Program-made: the position numbers and the translations under genes
Assembly (NCBI GenBank): GCA_020719045.1
Contig: DYQY01000004.1
Span: 62,001-126,000, forward strand
DNA: 64,000 nucleotides
Origin: Candidatus Termititenax sp.
GTDB taxonomy: Bacteria; Margulisbacteria; Riflemargulisbacteria; GWF2-35-9; DYQY01
Direction of reading: 5' to 3'
Notes under the pieces: generated by a model
What the model was told of the DNA's origin: nothing
Database searches by the model: none
What the model saw: only the letters and a program-made list of their open reading frames with translations
Part shown: positions 1-9,290 of the stretch, piece after piece
How the letters are laid out: every line of letters begins with the position of its first letter
Numbering within the stretch: the first letter of the stretch is position 1

Positions 1-60
1 TGCAAAACCCATTGTCATTAATACTAAAAAAACTGCTCCTCTTACTAATATGTTCCTCAT
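1..60 (-). CDS. Secreted protein, N-terminal fragment (cut by window edge)
   Basis: Only the first 20 codons are in the window; the gene runs on past position 1. They begin MRNILVRG and continue as a hydrophobic stretch ending GFA, which looks like a Sec signal peptide with the cleavage site at or just beyond the edge. A good ribosome binding site (GAAGGGAG) lies about 8 nt before the ATG. It sits downstream of the orphan 268-aa gene on the same strand, about 100 bases away. Nothing can be said of the mature protein. The start is well supported; the function is unknown. Confidence 0.6.
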   Translation of the reverse strand, partial: MRNILVRGAVFLVLMTMGFA

Positions 61-162
61 CCCTTAACTCCCTTCGTTTATTAAAAATCCACTAATCAAA
101 TCATATATACCACAACCACAACAAAATAATTCATCCAAATATATTAATGCATCCTAGCAAAA

Positions 163-969
163 TTATGTATCATCACGCTTCTCTAATTTTGCATCCAATC
201 CAAGATCTACAGATGCTCTAAAGAACATACTAGGTCCAACTGCAGGAACTTCAGCCTTATAAACTTTATTAGTTCCATCTTCTTCTTTTAGCATAGCACC
301 AGCTGGAGTCCAAGTTTTTAAGTCAAAAGAACTCTGAATGCTAACACTATTCGAAGAATCCTGAGTTGCAGGCATCATTAAATTTACATTCAGGGGTGAT
401 TTTGTAATTTGTATATTACCATTAATTACAGGCAATAAAGCATCAGTAAAATAATTATAATACTCTGCATCTGTCACAATCAATGCTTGCTGTTCAGCAG
501 AAGGATTTATGCCGTATTTTGAATAATCAGCAGGATTAACCGTCTTTGTATCAGTAATATTAATTTTTGTGCCATTAAAGTCCCAAACAAACATTGCATT
601 CCTAACAGAAGCAACAGGATTATCAACTATAAATAAAGGATCCTCATCAGTACTTTTAACATACTTCATGGCTGTATTCGTATATGGCTTAGAAGTATCG
701 TCGGCAACTTCCATTTGTTGAAGTAAAGCAATATTGGCAGGTGTTATATCAAAACTATTAAATGGAGTAATAAAAGAGCTTAAAGCAGTTGCTAATACTT
801 GTGTTCCTGGATCACTTAAATTTAAATTACTTAATTCAGTTTGCTCTATTTTTCCATTTTTAGCTACGACAGTGTTACTACCATCTAACAACGAAAGAGT
901 AGAACTAATTCCTTCTGTCTGATACTTTCCGATTCTTGGGACTCCATTTATTAGTGTTATTCCTGCCAT
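163..969 (-). CDS. Orphan 268-aa protein with a C-terminal 'S-F-D-L-K-T-W' motif
   Basis: I do not recognise this protein. There is no signal peptide or membrane helix. The N-terminus (MAGITLINGVPRIGKYQ) is Gly/Ile-rich and the middle is rich in Asn, Asp, Thr and Ser, as in beta-rich structural proteins. About residues 208-254 read S-I-Q-S-S-F-D-L-K-T-W-T-P-A-G followed later by M-F-F-R-A-S. This resembles a short beta-sandwich tail motif (STDL..W ... FYR) common in Planctomycetes/Verrucomicrobia surface proteins; that link is from memory and weak. A strong AAGGAG site 8 nt before the ATG supports the start. It could be a phage-tail-like or surface protein. Confidence 0.6.
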   Translation of the reverse strand: MAGITLINGVPRIGKYQTEGISSTLSLLDGSNTVVAKNGKIEQTELSNLNLSDPGTQVLATALSSFITPFNSFDITPANIALLQQMEVADDTSKPYTNTAMKYVKSTDEDPLFIVDNPVASVRNAMFVWDFNGTKINITDTKTVNPADYSKYGINPSAEQQALIVTDAEYYNYFTDALLPVINGNIQITKSPLNVNLMMPATQDSSNSVSIQSSFDLKTWTPAGAMLKEEDGTNKVYKAEVPAVGPSMFFRASVDLGLDAKLEKRDDT

Positions 970-1068
970 AATTTATCACTCCTTTTATAAGATTACTCGT
1001 CAAATTATCGTTATGACTTTCACATATTCCCATCAGAATTCAAAAAAAGCATCGAAAGATATTAATAT

Positions 1069-2178
1069 TTAAACAATAGTTGCTTCTCTATTACCATCTA
1101 TATAGCTTAAAATAATATTATCTCCTGAAGCTAGCTGACTAGCTGAGGATACAACTCTTCCAGATTTACGAACTATAGCAAACCCACGTTTAGAATAAGC
1201 TGAAGGATCAAGTGACTTAAGTTTAGTCGCTAAAAGCTCAACCTGTTGCTTTCTGAAAACAAAAATATTCTTAATCCTTTGTTCTATGGAAAAACTTAAG
1301 TCTGCTAAGTCCATCTTCTTATCCTGCACCTTATTTAAAAGTAACTGCTTATAACGTTCTTTAATATTAATAAGGCTCTGAAGGTACTCTTCTCTAGGCA
1401 AAGAAACCATAACCCCAGCAGCTGTTGGGGTTGCAGCCCTTGCATCAGCGACAAAGTCAGAGATAGTATAATCCACCTCATGTCCTATTGCACTGATAAT
1501 TGGTGTCTTACACGCAAAAATTGCTCTTGCAACTACTTCTTCATTAAATCCCCATAGTTCCTCAATACTTCCGCCACCTCTGGCAAGAATAATTACATCA
1601 GCATTACAAGAATCGTCAGTAATTCGTATATTCTTCGCGATACTTTCTCCGGCCTTCTCGCCTTGAACCACTGTCGGGACAATAACTATCTCGACTGCAC
1701 GATTCCTAGACCTAATCGTTGAGATAACATCATGAAGCGCCGCTCCACTAGGTGACGATAATACTGCAACTCTCTTAGGAAACCTGGGGATAGATTTCTT
1801 ATACTCAACCTGAAATAATCCTTCAGCTTCTAACTTGCGCTTAAGCTGTTCAAATGCGATAGCTAAAGCACCAATACCAGAAGGTTCAAGATATTTTATA
1901 TGTAAAGAATAAGTGCCTCTTTTATCATAAATTGCTACTTTTCCACGAGCAAGTACTTGCATATTCTCTTCAAGATTAAAATTGAGTATTGAAGTCTGAA
2001 ACATCACGCAACTTATCTGCGCATCTTCGTCTTTGAGCGTAAAATATATTTGTTTGCCTATTTTGTATTCTTTTAAGTTAGAAACTTCACCTTTAACCCA
2101 AACATCATCCAGTATTGGATCTACCTTGATTAATTCTTTAAGATATCTAGTAAGCTCAGCTACTGTAAGAAACTTCAC
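1069..2178 (-). CDS. xseA: Exodeoxyribonuclease VII large subunit
   Basis: Catalytic subunit of ExoVII, which degrades single-stranded DNA into oligonucleotides in the cytoplasm. The N-terminal OB-fold (about residues 1-105) and the catalytic core are clear: S-P-S-G-A-A-L-H-D-V near 145, A-R-G-G-G-S-I-E-E-L-W near 200, and S-A-I-G-H-E-V-D near 230. A helical region rich in charged residues follows (about 265-330). At 369 aa it is somewhat shorter than most family members (400-450), the loss being in the C-terminal coiled coil. It starts at GTG, and the carA stop TAG overlaps the GTG by one base. The small subunit gene xseB, often adjacent, is not seen here. Confidence 0.95.
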   Translation of the reverse strand: MKFLTVAELTRYLKELIKVDPILDDVWVKGEVSNLKEYKIGKQIYFTLKDEDAQISCVMFQTSILNFNLEENMQVLARGKVAIYDKRGTYSLHIKYLEPSGIGALAIAFEQLKRKLEAEGLFQVEYKKSIPRFPKRVAVLSSPSGAALHDVISTIRSRNRAVEIVIVPTVVQGEKAGESIAKNIRITDDSCNADVIILARGGGSIEELWGFNEEVVARAIFACKTPIISAIGHEVDYTISDFVADARAATPTAAGVMVSLPREEYLQSLINIKERYKQLLLNKVQDKKMDLADLSFSIEQRIKNIFVFRKQQVELLATKLKSLDPSAYSKRGFAIVRKSGRVVSSASQLASGDNIILSYIDGNREATIV

Positions 2179-3299
2179 TACTTTCTCATTGACTGAATAA
2201 ACTCATCAAACAAATAATCACTATCGTGAGGTCCTGGTGACGCTTCTGGGTGATACTGGACAGAAAAAATAGGCTTATTCGTCACCTTAATACCTTCGAC
2301 AGTTTGGTCGTTAAGATTAATATGCGTTACTTCGGAATTCTTTGGCATAGTTTCAGTTTTTACTGCAAACCCATGATTCTGTGAGGAAATCTCGGTTTTA
2401 CCATTCTTAAAAAACTTAACTGGTTGATTACCGCCCCTATGACCAAACTTAAGCTTATATGTTTCAGCACCCAAGGCGATACCTAATAGCTGATGTCCTA
2501 AACAAATTCCAAAAAGCGGAATATCTTCTTTAAGTAACCCTTTAATATTATCAACAGCATAAGTTACTGCAGCAGGATCGCCTGGACCATTCGAAAGAAA
2601 AACACCATCAGGAGAATATGTTGCAAGCAGTTCTTTATAACCCATTGTAGCTGGAACAACAGTTACTTTGCATCCCCTATCAACAAGTTTTCTAAGAATA
2701 TTAGTTTTGATACCATAATCATAAGCAACCACATGAAAACTGTCCTTTGCTTCTGTATTACAAAATGGAATAAATTCCTTAATGCTTTTTTCTGTAAAGC
2801 TATAGGCTTTACTTGTAGTAACATCTTTTACTAAATCTATTCCTTCCATACCAGGAACAGCCTTAATTTTCGCAATAAGCTTTTCTACGTCAAACTCAGT
2901 AGTAGAAATAATACCCATCTTGGAACCTTTATCTCTTAGATGTTTAGTTAATGACCTTGTGTCTATACCCTCAATCGCGATAATTTTATTCTTCTTTAAA
3001 TAATCACCTAATGACGATGTTGCTCTATAATTGGAATAAACTTTACTATATTCCTTCACAATAAAACCACTTACCTGAACTTTGTCAGACTCCACATCCT
3101 CTTCGTTTACACCATAGTTACCAATCATCGGATAAGTCATCGTTACTATCTGATATTTATAAGACGAGTCGGTAAGTATTTCCTGATACCCAGCCATACT
3201 TGTGTTAAAAACTACTTCACCAATAACTTCACCTTCAGCACCAAAATTATCACCATAAAAATGTCTACCATCTTCTAATACTAATATTGCCTTAACCAA
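2178..3299 (-). CDS. carA: Carbamoyl-phosphate synthase small (glutaminase) subunit
   Basis: Hydrolyses glutamine and passes ammonia to CarB for carbamoyl phosphate, the first step of pyrimidine and arginine synthesis. The N-terminal CPSase domain comes first, then a class I glutamine amidotransferase domain with the nucleophile in G-I-C-L-G-H-Q (Cys about 266) and the His/Glu pair in Y-H-P-E-A-S (about 350-352). The reading frame is open further upstream, but I place the start at a TTG (3299): it is preceded by AAGGAG at 7-nt spacing and gives the expected N-terminus [10 protein letters not shown]. This makes 373 aa and an 8-bp overlap with pyrC. carB is not in the window. Confidence 0.95.
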   Translation of the reverse strand: MVKAILVLEDGRHFYGDNFGAEGEVIGEVVFNTSMAGYQEILTDSSYKYQIVTMTYPMIGNYGVNEEDVESDKVQVSGFIVKEYSKVYSNYRATSSLGDYLKKNKIIAIEGIDTRSLTKHLRDKGSKMGIISTTEFDVEKLIAKIKAVPGMEGIDLVKDVTTSKAYSFTEKSIKEFIPFCNTEAKDSFHVVAYDYGIKTNILRKLVDRGCKVTVVPATMGYKELLATYSPDGVFLSNGPGDPAAVTYAVDNIKGLLKEDIPLFGICLGHQLLGIALGAETYKLKFGHRGGNQPVKFFKNGKTEISSQNHGFAVKTETMPKNSEVTHINLNDQTVEGIKVTNKPIFSVQYHPEASPGPHDSDYLFDEFIQSMRK

Positions 3300-4566
3300 C
3301 GCTCTTCTCCTTCCATACCACTTTTCCATCTATTATTGTCATTACTGCTCTTCCTTTACCACTAAACCCTATAAACGGCGAATTCTTGCTTTTAGAATTA
3401 AACATATTCTCCGTTACTTTCCAACCTTGTTCAACATCAATAATTGTTAAATCAGCAACTTCTCCCTTTGCTACCTTGCCTGAGCTAACATCTATTATGT
3501 TTGCAGGATTAGTTGAACATAGAGAACAAATCTTCTGCATTGAAAAACCTTCTTGGTGATGTAACGTATTAATTATCAGCATAATTGCTGTATCCAAACC
3601 GGTAATACCAAAAGAAGCTAAATTAAACTCTTTATTCTTATCATCTGTTGTATGTGGCGCATGGTCAGTTGCAATTGCATCGATTGTTCCATCACGTAAA
3701 CCTTCAATGATTGCTTTTCTATCTTCCTCTGTTCTAAGAGGAGGATTCATTTTTGCATTTGTATTATATCCTTCAACGCTTGCTTCTGTTAAAACAAAAT
3801 AATGAGGAGCTGTTTCAGCTGTAACCTTAATGCCCCGTTGTTTAGCAAATCTAATTATTTCAACTGAACCTTTTGTGCTTACATGCGCAATATGTATTCT
3901 TCCAAAGTATTTAGCAACTTCAATTCCTTGAGCAATCGCAACTTCTTCAGAGGCTCTGTGTATACCAGGTAAACCTATTTTCGTTGATAATAGTCCTTCA
4001 TTCATTGCACCACCATCAGCCAGTTCTTTATCCTCACAATGTAAGAATAAAGGTTTGTCATAAATGCTTAAATATTCTAATGCTCTTCTTAAAGTTGCCA
4101 TGTTTATAACTGGCAATCCGTCATCAGTAAAAGCAACTGCTCCATTTCTTATCATGGATGCGTATTCACTAATCTCTTGTCCTTGCAACCCCTTGGTAAT
4201 ACTTCCAGTTGGGTAAAGCTTGGCCATTCCAACTTCCCATGCTCTATTCTTAAGAAACTTAATTAAAAACTTATTATCTATAACTGGATCAGTATTAGGC
4301 ATTGAACATACAGCAGTATAACCACCATAAGCAGCAGTCTTAAGACCAGTAGATAATGTTTCTTTCTCTTCTTGCCCTGGTTCTCTTAAATGAACATGCA
4401 AATCAATAAACCCAGGAAAAACATATTTACCATTTAAATCGTAAACAGTTTCAGCAACATCAGTTATGACATTTTCAATACGAACAATTCTACCTTTATC
4501 AATTAAGACATCTTTCTTTTCTATTGAATCAAAGTTCACTACATTTGCATTCTTTAAAAGAATCAT
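3292..4566 (-). CDS. pyrC: Dihydroorotase, class I
   Basis: Zinc amidohydrolase that cyclises carbamoyl-aspartate to dihydroorotate in pyrimidine synthesis. The metal-binding [10 protein letters not shown] motif is at residues 55-64, M-P-N-T-D-P follows near 90, and later ligands appear in H-I-A-H-V-S-T and A-T-D-H-A-P-H. The 424-aa length is that of class I (Bacillus-type) enzymes, not the shorter E. coli class II. Its ATG overlaps the pyrB stop as ATGA, and its end overlaps carA by 8 bp, so pyrB-pyrC-carA are translationally coupled. Gene symbol pyrC (allantoinase/AllB relatives are excluded by context). Confidence 0.95.
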   Translation of the reverse strand: MILLKNANVVNFDSIEKKDVLIDKGRIVRIENVITDVAETVYDLNGKYVFPGFIDLHVHLREPGQEEKETLSTGLKTAAYGGYTAVCSMPNTDPVIDNKFLIKFLKNRAWEVGMAKLYPTGSITKGLQGQEISEYASMIRNGAVAFTDDGLPVINMATLRRALEYLSIYDKPLFLHCEDKELADGGAMNEGLLSTKIGLPGIHRASEEVAIAQGIEVAKYFGRIHIAHVSTKGSVEIIRFAKQRGIKVTAETAPHYFVLTEASVEGYNTNAKMNPPLRTEEDRKAIIEGLRDGTIDAIATDHAPHTTDDKNKEFNLASFGITGLDTAIMLIINTLHHQEGFSMQKICSLCSTNPANIIDVSSGKVAKGEVADLTIIDVEQGWKVTENMFNSKSKNSPFIGFSGKGRAVMTIIDGKVVWKEKSVG

Positions 4567-5489
4567 AATTCGTTTCTCCTCGCTAGTAGCAAATAAAGTA
4601 CCGCCATCCTAACAGCTACTCCATTCCTAACTTGCTCTAATATAATATTGTATGGACCATCAGCAACTTCTGTACTTATCTCAACACCTCTGTTCATTGG
4701 TCCTGGGTGCATAATTAAAACATCTGCTTTCGCTGCCTTTAATCTAGCAGAAGTAATTCCATATTCATGGTAATACTCTCTTACAGATGGGAAAAAATTT
4801 CCTCTTTGCCTCTCAAATTGAACTCTTAGAACATTAATAAAATCCGCATCTTTAATCGCATCTTCTACTTTATGGACTACTCGGCATCCCATCTCTTCAA
4901 TTCCATGTGGAATTAATGAAGCAGGTCCGCAAACTGTAACTTCAGCACCAAGTTTTGATAATCCCCAAATATTTGAGCGAACAACTCTACTATGCTTAAT
5001 ATCTCCTATTATTGTAACCTTCTTACCTTCAATATAGCCCTTTTGCTCTATCATGGTAAACATATCAAGTAATGCTTGAGTTGGATGCTCATTAAATCCA
5101 TCACCAGCATTAATTACAGGCACATCTACGTTATTTGCAATTAACTCTGGAACTCCTGCCATTGAGTGTCTAACAATAAACCCATCAACTCCCATTGAAG
5201 CTAAGTTTTTAATTGTATCAACTAATGTTTCACCCTTGCTCGCACTGCTGTTACTTACTGCAAAATTTAGAGAACCTGCACCTAACATTTTGATAGCCAT
5301 ATCAAAACTACCCTTTGTTCTAGTACTATTTTCATAGAATAATGAAACGATTGTTTTATTACGTAGAGTTGGAACTTGTTTTACTGGACGGTTAAAAAGT
5401 TGTTTGAAATAGGTAGCTTGTTCAAGTATTTCCTTGATTTCTGTTGCGGAAAGATATTTAAGACCTAGTAAGTTATTATGTTCGAACAC
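4563..5489 (-). CDS. pyrB: Aspartate carbamoyltransferase catalytic chain
   Basis: Condenses carbamoyl phosphate with aspartate. Diagnostic motifs are S-T-R-T-K-G-S-F (carbamoyl phosphate loop), H-P-T-Q-A-L-L-D and H-P-G-P-M-N-R-G. The frame is open to 5621, but family members begin just before H-N-N-L-L-G-L-K. The only start codon fitting this is the GTG at 5489, giving 308 aa, a normal length. There is no Shine-Dalgarno site before it. Instead a near-consensus promoter (TTTACA, 17 bp, TATACT) ends 9 nt upstream of the GTG, so the mRNA is probably leaderless or nearly so. No pyrI is seen. It heads the pyrB-pyrC-carA-xseA operon. Confidence 0.93.
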   Translation of the reverse strand: MFEHNNLLGLKYLSATEIKEILEQATYFKQLFNRPVKQVPTLRNKTIVSLFYENSTRTKGSFDMAIKMLGAGSLNFAVSNSSASKGETLVDTIKNLASMGVDGFIVRHSMAGVPELIANNVDVPVINAGDGFNEHPTQALLDMFTMIEQKGYIEGKKVTIIGDIKHSRVVRSNIWGLSKLGAEVTVCGPASLIPHGIEEMGCRVVHKVEDAIKDADFINVLRVQFERQRGNFFPSVREYYHEYGITSARLKAAKADVLIMHPGPMNRGVEISTEVADGPYNIILEQVRNGVAVRMAVLYLLLARRNEL

Positions 5490-5498
5490 TAAAACTAT

Positions 5499-5527
5499 AG
5501 TATACTCTAAAAAATAATGGTTGTAAA
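5499..5527 (-). promoter_or_regulatory. Promoter of pyrB operon (near-leaderless)
   Basis: On the minus strand TTTACA (5527-5522) and TATACT (5504-5499) are separated by exactly 17 bp; each matches the sigma-70 consensus at 5 of 6 positions. The predicted start of transcription is about 3 nt before the pyrB GTG at 5489. A transcript this short in its leader leaves no room for a PyrR attenuator or ribosome binding site. Confidence 0.65.
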
Positions 5528-5536
5528 ATATGCAAT

Positions 5537-6535
5537 ATGAAGAATTTACTAGCAATAACGTGTGGAGATGTAGCAGGAATTGGACCAGAAGTAATTGCAA
5601 AATCCCTAAATGAGCCCTCAATAAAGGACTCCAACTATAACTTTCTACTAATAGGCCCTGAAAAAATCATAAAAAAAGAATTAATTAAAAATACAAATAT
5701 TGATACAAGTATAATTCAAACCATATCAAACTTTGAATCTATAAATAAAAACAATAAATTCACCATTCTAGATGAAACAAAAGATGAACTTATCAACATA
5801 GAAAAAGGAAAGTTATCCACAATCGCTGGTAAATGGTCATATAACTTTGTTGATAGAGCTGCAGACCTTGCAATATCAAAACAAGTATCAGGAATAATCA
5901 CAGCACCAATTAACAAGGATGCCTGGTCAAAGGCCGGAGTTAAGGCAAAAGGACATACAGACTTTCTTGCTGAAAAAAGTAATACCAACATCTTTGCTAT
6001 GGCTTTTTATACAGAGGATTTAAAAGTTATTTTAGTAACCACACATTTGCCTATTAACAAAATATCCACAAGTTTGTCCACAGATAAAATACTTAGTAAA
6101 ATTGTTCTAGCTAATTCATTTCTTCTTAGCTTAGGGCTTGAATACCCAACAGTTGGTGTGTGTGGTTTAAATCCACACGCTGGAGAAGATGGTCTACTTG
6201 GTGATGAAGAAATTCATTTTATTATCCCAGCCATAAAAGAAGCACAAAACATTGGAATTAATGCAATCGGACCATATCCCGCAGACACGATTTTCTACAA
6301 CGCATACCATCATAAAAAAGTTGATATGATAGTTAGTATGTATCACGACCAAGCTCTTTGCCCACTTAAACTAATTCACTTCCATGATGCGGTTAACATC
6401 ACTCTTGGACTGCCTTTTGTTAGAACCTCCCCTGATCATGGAACAGCTTTTGATATTGCTAGCATGAATATTGCAAACCACAACAGCATGAAAAATGCTA
6501 TACTCTTAGCTATGAGACTGAGCAACAATGGATAG
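5537..6535 (+). CDS. pdxA: 4-hydroxythreonine-4-phosphate dehydrogenase
   Basis: NAD-dependent oxidation of 4-phosphohydroxy-threonine in the deoxyxylulose-dependent pathway to pyridoxal phosphate. The family N-terminus G-D-V-A-G-I-G-P-E-V (Pro of the usual GDPAGIGPE is Val), the metal-binding G-H-T-D-F-L-A-E-K, the G-L-N-P-H-A-G-E block and the C-terminal T-S-P-D-H-G-T-A-F-D are all present. The length of 332 aa is normal. It diverges from pyrB across about 47 bp. There is no clear ribosome binding site; a TAAAAT box 7 nt before the ATG suggests a leaderless start. The pdxA-ksgA pairing is also found in E. coli. Confidence 0.95.
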   Translation: MKNLLAITCGDVAGIGPEVIAKSLNEPSIKDSNYNFLLIGPEKIIKKELIKNTNIDTSIIQTISNFESINKNNKFTILDETKDELINIEKGKLSTIAGKWSYNFVDRAADLAISKQVSGIITAPINKDAWSKAGVKAKGHTDFLAEKSNTNIFAMAFYTEDLKVILVTTHLPINKISTSLSTDKILSKIVLANSFLLSLGLEYPTVGVCGLNPHAGEDGLLGDEEIHFIIPAIKEAQNIGINAIGPYPADTIFYNAYHHKKVDMIVSMYHDQALCPLKLIHFHDAVNITLGLPFVRTSPDHGTAFDIASMNIANHNSMKNAILLAMRLSNNG

Positions 6536-7310
6536 ATTCAAAAAGTCCTTAGGACAGAATTTTCTTACAGATAAAAATGTTATCAAGAAACTACTAAAAA
6601 ATGTTCCTAATCATCACCCTATATTAGAAATAGGCACTGGAAATGGTAATCTTACTATTGAATTAGTAAGTCACACGGGGGAGCCAATCAAAAGCTATGA
6701 AGTAGATGAAATGGCCTATAATGAAGCCAAAGAAAGATTATCAGAACACTCAAACCTAGAACTAATACTTGAAGACTTTCTTATAGCAGAGATAGGTTTT
6801 ACTGAACCATTTATAGTTGTTGCCAATATTCCTTACAATATAACAAGCCCTATCATTGCGAAGTGTCTTTCTTTACCTAATATTGTTGGCATATACTTAC
6901 TTATCCAAAAAGAAATGGCAGATAGAGTCATCGCAAAAAACGGAACAAAAGACTATAGTTCCTTTTCCATTTTTTGCCAAACAAGAGCTAAATGCAATAG
7001 ACTATTTAATGTACCAGCCACATGCTTTGTTCCTCAACCAAAGGTTGATTCAAGTTACATAGAACTAATCCCAACAAATGAATATACATCCAAAATTATA
7101 AAAATTGATACATACAATAAAATAGTCAAAAACTCTTTCTGGGGTAAAAGAAAGACTCTACTAAATTGTCTTGTAAAAGGTCCATATATTAAATACCTAA
7201 AAGAGGACATACTTAAGATACTAAACGAATTAAAAATAAATGAAAAAGCAAGAGGACAAGAACTTCCTGTGGAAGATTTTATCAAAATATCAAATTGCTT
7301 AAGTAGCTAA
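6528..7310 (+). CDS. ksgA: 16S rRNA dimethyladenosine transferase
   Basis: Dimethylates the two adjacent adenosines near the 3' end of 16S rRNA during small-subunit maturation. The start F-K-K-S-L-G-Q-N-F-L, the SAM motif E-I-G-T-G-N-G-N-L, the catalytic N-I-P-Y-N-I and the P-Q-P-K-V-D-S block are all classic RsmA features. At 260 aa it is normal. It overlaps the end of pdxA by 8 bp and has no strong site of its own, implying coupling to pdxA. It converges on the small gene ending at 7299 with a 12-bp overlap. Confidence 0.96.
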   Translation: MDRFKKSLGQNFLTDKNVIKKLLKNVPNHHPILEIGTGNGNLTIELVSHTGEPIKSYEVDEMAYNEAKERLSEHSNLELILEDFLIAEIGFTEPFIVVANIPYNITSPIIAKCLSLPNIVGIYLLIQKEMADRVIAKNGTKDYSSFSIFCQTRAKCNRLFNVPATCFVPQPKVDSSYIELIPTNEYTSKIIKIDTYNKIVKNSFWGKRKTLLNCLVKGPYIKYLKEDILKILNELKINEKARGQELPVEDFIKISNCLSS

Positions 7311-7619
7311 ATTTACTATTGAATCTGCAGGCAATAAGCTTCTAATTAATTGACCTAACTGTTCTCTCTGGTTCGGTGGCAGAGGCTTTAACTCATCTAA
7401 AGAACTTACATAGTAGACATTTCCATATTTAACTATTTTTATTGGAAATACTTGCTCTGGAAACTTCTCAAACTGACTTTTCGGCTCTAATAATTCATTC
7501 TTCTTTGCATCAAACCAAAAAATACGAGTTATACCCTCTTCGATAATTGGTATCGACTCAAGCTTTTCAGCAATATCATAAAGATTATCACGATTAATAC
7601 TTATTATCTTGTGTTTCAT
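7299..7619 (-). CDS. Orphan 106-aa protein
   Basis: I do not recognise this protein. It is a soluble, mixed alpha/beta-looking chain (MKHKIISINRDNLYDIA at the start, C-terminal P-L-P-P-N-Q-R-E-Q-L then a helix). It lies 27 nt downstream of the CheY-like gene on the same strand and may be co-transcribed with it, so a role beside that regulator is possible but unproven. The last 12 bases overlap the convergent end of ksgA. Confidence 0.6.
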   Translation of the reverse strand: MKHKIISINRDNLYDIAEKLESIPIIEEGITRIFWFDAKKNELLEPKSQFEKFPEQVFPIKIVKYGNVYYVSSLDELKPLPPNQREQLGQLIRSLLPADSIVNLAT

Positions 7620-7646
7620 ATTAATCTTATCGATAGAAAAAAATTA

Positions 7647-8000
7647 TTATTTCAGCAAACTATGTATTAACTCTAAAATCTTATCATCATCAAATGGTTT
7701 AATAATGTAATGATTTGCACCTTGCTCTAAAGCTACATGAAGTGTTGATTGATCACCTTCACTTGTCAACATAACAACTTTTACTTCTTTATTAATGTTT
7801 CTAATCTCTTTTAACGCAGTGATACCATCTTTTATTGGCATAACAACATCCATAAAAATAATATCTGGATTATCTTCCTTAAACATTTGAACAGCTTGCT
7901 CTCCGTTCTCAGCTTCTATCACTTCAACATCTAGCAAAGACAAAACGCCTTTTAGCTTCATTCTTACAAAATATGCATCATCAACTACTAATATTTTCAT
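7647..8000 (-). CDS. CheY-like single-domain response regulator
   Basis: A stand-alone receiver domain of 117 aa with no output domain. Visible landmarks are V-V-D-D-A-Y at the start (acidic pair), the phospho-acceptor in I-I-F-M-D-V-V-M-P, the switch Thr in V-V-M-L-T-S-E-G and the conserved Lys in I-I-K-P-F. A strong AGGAG site precedes the ATG. It follows the mlaE-mlaF-mlaD genes, with 52 nt between, rather than chemotaxis genes, so its partner kinase and target are unknown. Confidence 0.92.
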   Translation of the reverse strand: MKILVVDDAYFVRMKLKGVLSLLDVEVIEAENGEQAVQMFKEDNPDIIFMDVVMPIKDGITALKEIRNINKEVKVVMLTSEGDQSTLHVALEQGANHYIIKPFDDDKILELIHSLLK

Positions 8001-8052
8001 TTATACTCTCCTACTTAATACTATCTCAAATTATACTTTTAGTACATAACCT

Positions 8053-9261
8053 CTAGTTAGAAGTTAATCCCATACCTACAAAAAACTTCTGATCACTAGC
8101 AGAACGATAATCATAACCTGCAATTGCTTTTACGTTTGGTGTAAAAAACAAATTAGTCTTTAATCTATACATCCAAGTAGTTGCATTATATAAAGAGTGT
8201 TCAAATTTAACAGATTTATTCAACTGATGGTCAATCTTTACTCCTGGAGAATCTTCAACTAAACCAACCGCAGCAAGAACTCCATCAATTACGTTTCTAC
8301 CGTACGTTAACTGCGTAACTTTTGCACTTGTACCTGTTCCTTTGTTTCCAACAACAACACCTATAACATTTTTACTTACTGAAAGGACTGTACCAACACC
8401 ATATTCATTATTATCTAATACTGAAGCAACTAAATTAACTGAAGTGCTATCCAAAAAGTCAGTATTTGATTCTACTCTTGAACTAATACTTCTAGCGTCT
8501 TTAATAATTCCACCAGTTTCTTTTTCTAAGGTCTTGGTAAAAGATTCTAAGTTCTTTATCATTTTATATACGTTGCTTTTATCTTCACTAGAATCAACTG
8601 AACCAATTAAGCCATTTAAATTCTTAACAAGAGAATCAAGACCAAAAAGAATATTATTAACTCGTTTACTCCAGTCATTAATATTATTCTTGTTAAGTAG
8701 TGAATCAACCGAGCCAAGAACAGAATCAAGTTTAGTAGAGATTGAATCCAGATTTAAAACCAGATTTTGTAAAGACTCTTCACTTTTTTTATTAGTAATT
8801 ATTTTACGAAAAACCTCAAGAATCTGTTTTGTTTCATTTAAGTTCTGAGTTCCAGAATTAACAAAGTCAACTAAACCAGCTGCCGTATGCCCTTTCAAGG
8901 TATCACCTGGCTTCAAATATTTCTGTGTAGCAGTATTTGGAATAATATTTATATACTTTTCACCTATTAATCCATCAAAATCCACTCTTAATGAAGAACC
9001 TTCAGTAATAAAAACACCACGCTTCACATACAGTTTAACAATTATTTTATAAGGATCTGGGGAAATAGAAGAAACTGTCCCAACAATAAAACCTCTATAC
9101 CTAACCTCTGCTCCAGGAAGCAATCCATTAACAGACTCGAATGAGCCGTTAATAACATAACCTTTGGCCCTAAGAACCAAACTACTTTTCCAAATAATAC
9201 CAATAGCTAGTACTATCAGTGCACAAAAAACGAATATTCCTAATTTTGTCTCTAATTTCAT
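8053..9261 (-). CDS. mlaD: MCE/MlaD-family phospholipid-binding protein
   Basis: Periplasmic substrate-binding subunit of an Mla-type lipid transporter. A single N-terminal membrane anchor (about residues 7-28) is followed by the MCE domain (about 33-115) with the typical V-N-G-L-L-P-G-A-E-V-R-Y-R-G block and D-F-D-G-L-I-G-E-K-Y. Then comes a long helical region (about 145-270) rich in regularly spaced Leu and Ser. The C-terminal 100 residues look beta-rich and end F-F-V-G-M-G-L-T, like a strand of an outer-membrane or surface domain. At 402 aa it is longer than E. coli MlaD (183 aa). It is encoded directly after mlaE and mlaF. Confidence 0.9.
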   Translation of the reverse strand: MKLETKLGIFVFCALIVLAIGIIWKSSLVLRAKGYVINGSFESVNGLLPGAEVRYRGFIVGTVSSISPDPYKIIVKLYVKRGVFITEGSSLRVDFDGLIGEKYINIIPNTATQKYLKPGDTLKGHTAAGLVDFVNSGTQNLNETKQILEVFRKIITNKKSEESLQNLVLNLDSISTKLDSVLGSVDSLLNKNNINDWSKRVNNILFGLDSLVKNLNGLIGSVDSSEDKSNVYKMIKNLESFTKTLEKETGGIIKDARSISSRVESNTDFLDSTSVNLVASVLDNNEYGVGTVLSVSKNVIGVVVGNKGTGTSAKVTQLTYGRNVIDGVLAAVGLVEDSPGVKIDHQLNKSVKFEHSLYNATTWMYRLKTNLFFTPNVKAIAGYDYRSASDQKFFVGMGLTSN

Positions 9262-9290
9262 ATTACCCTAATATAAAGCATAAACTCATC

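Noticed and set aside
5490..5536. Possible pyr attenuator or PyrR-binding leader before pyrB
   Set aside because: The promoter position leaves only about 3 nt of leader, so no RNA structure can form.
8342..8848. 168-aa frame on the plus strand
   Set aside because: Antisense to mlaD, composed of Leu/Ser/Thr runs mirroring its helical region; no binding site and no family pattern.
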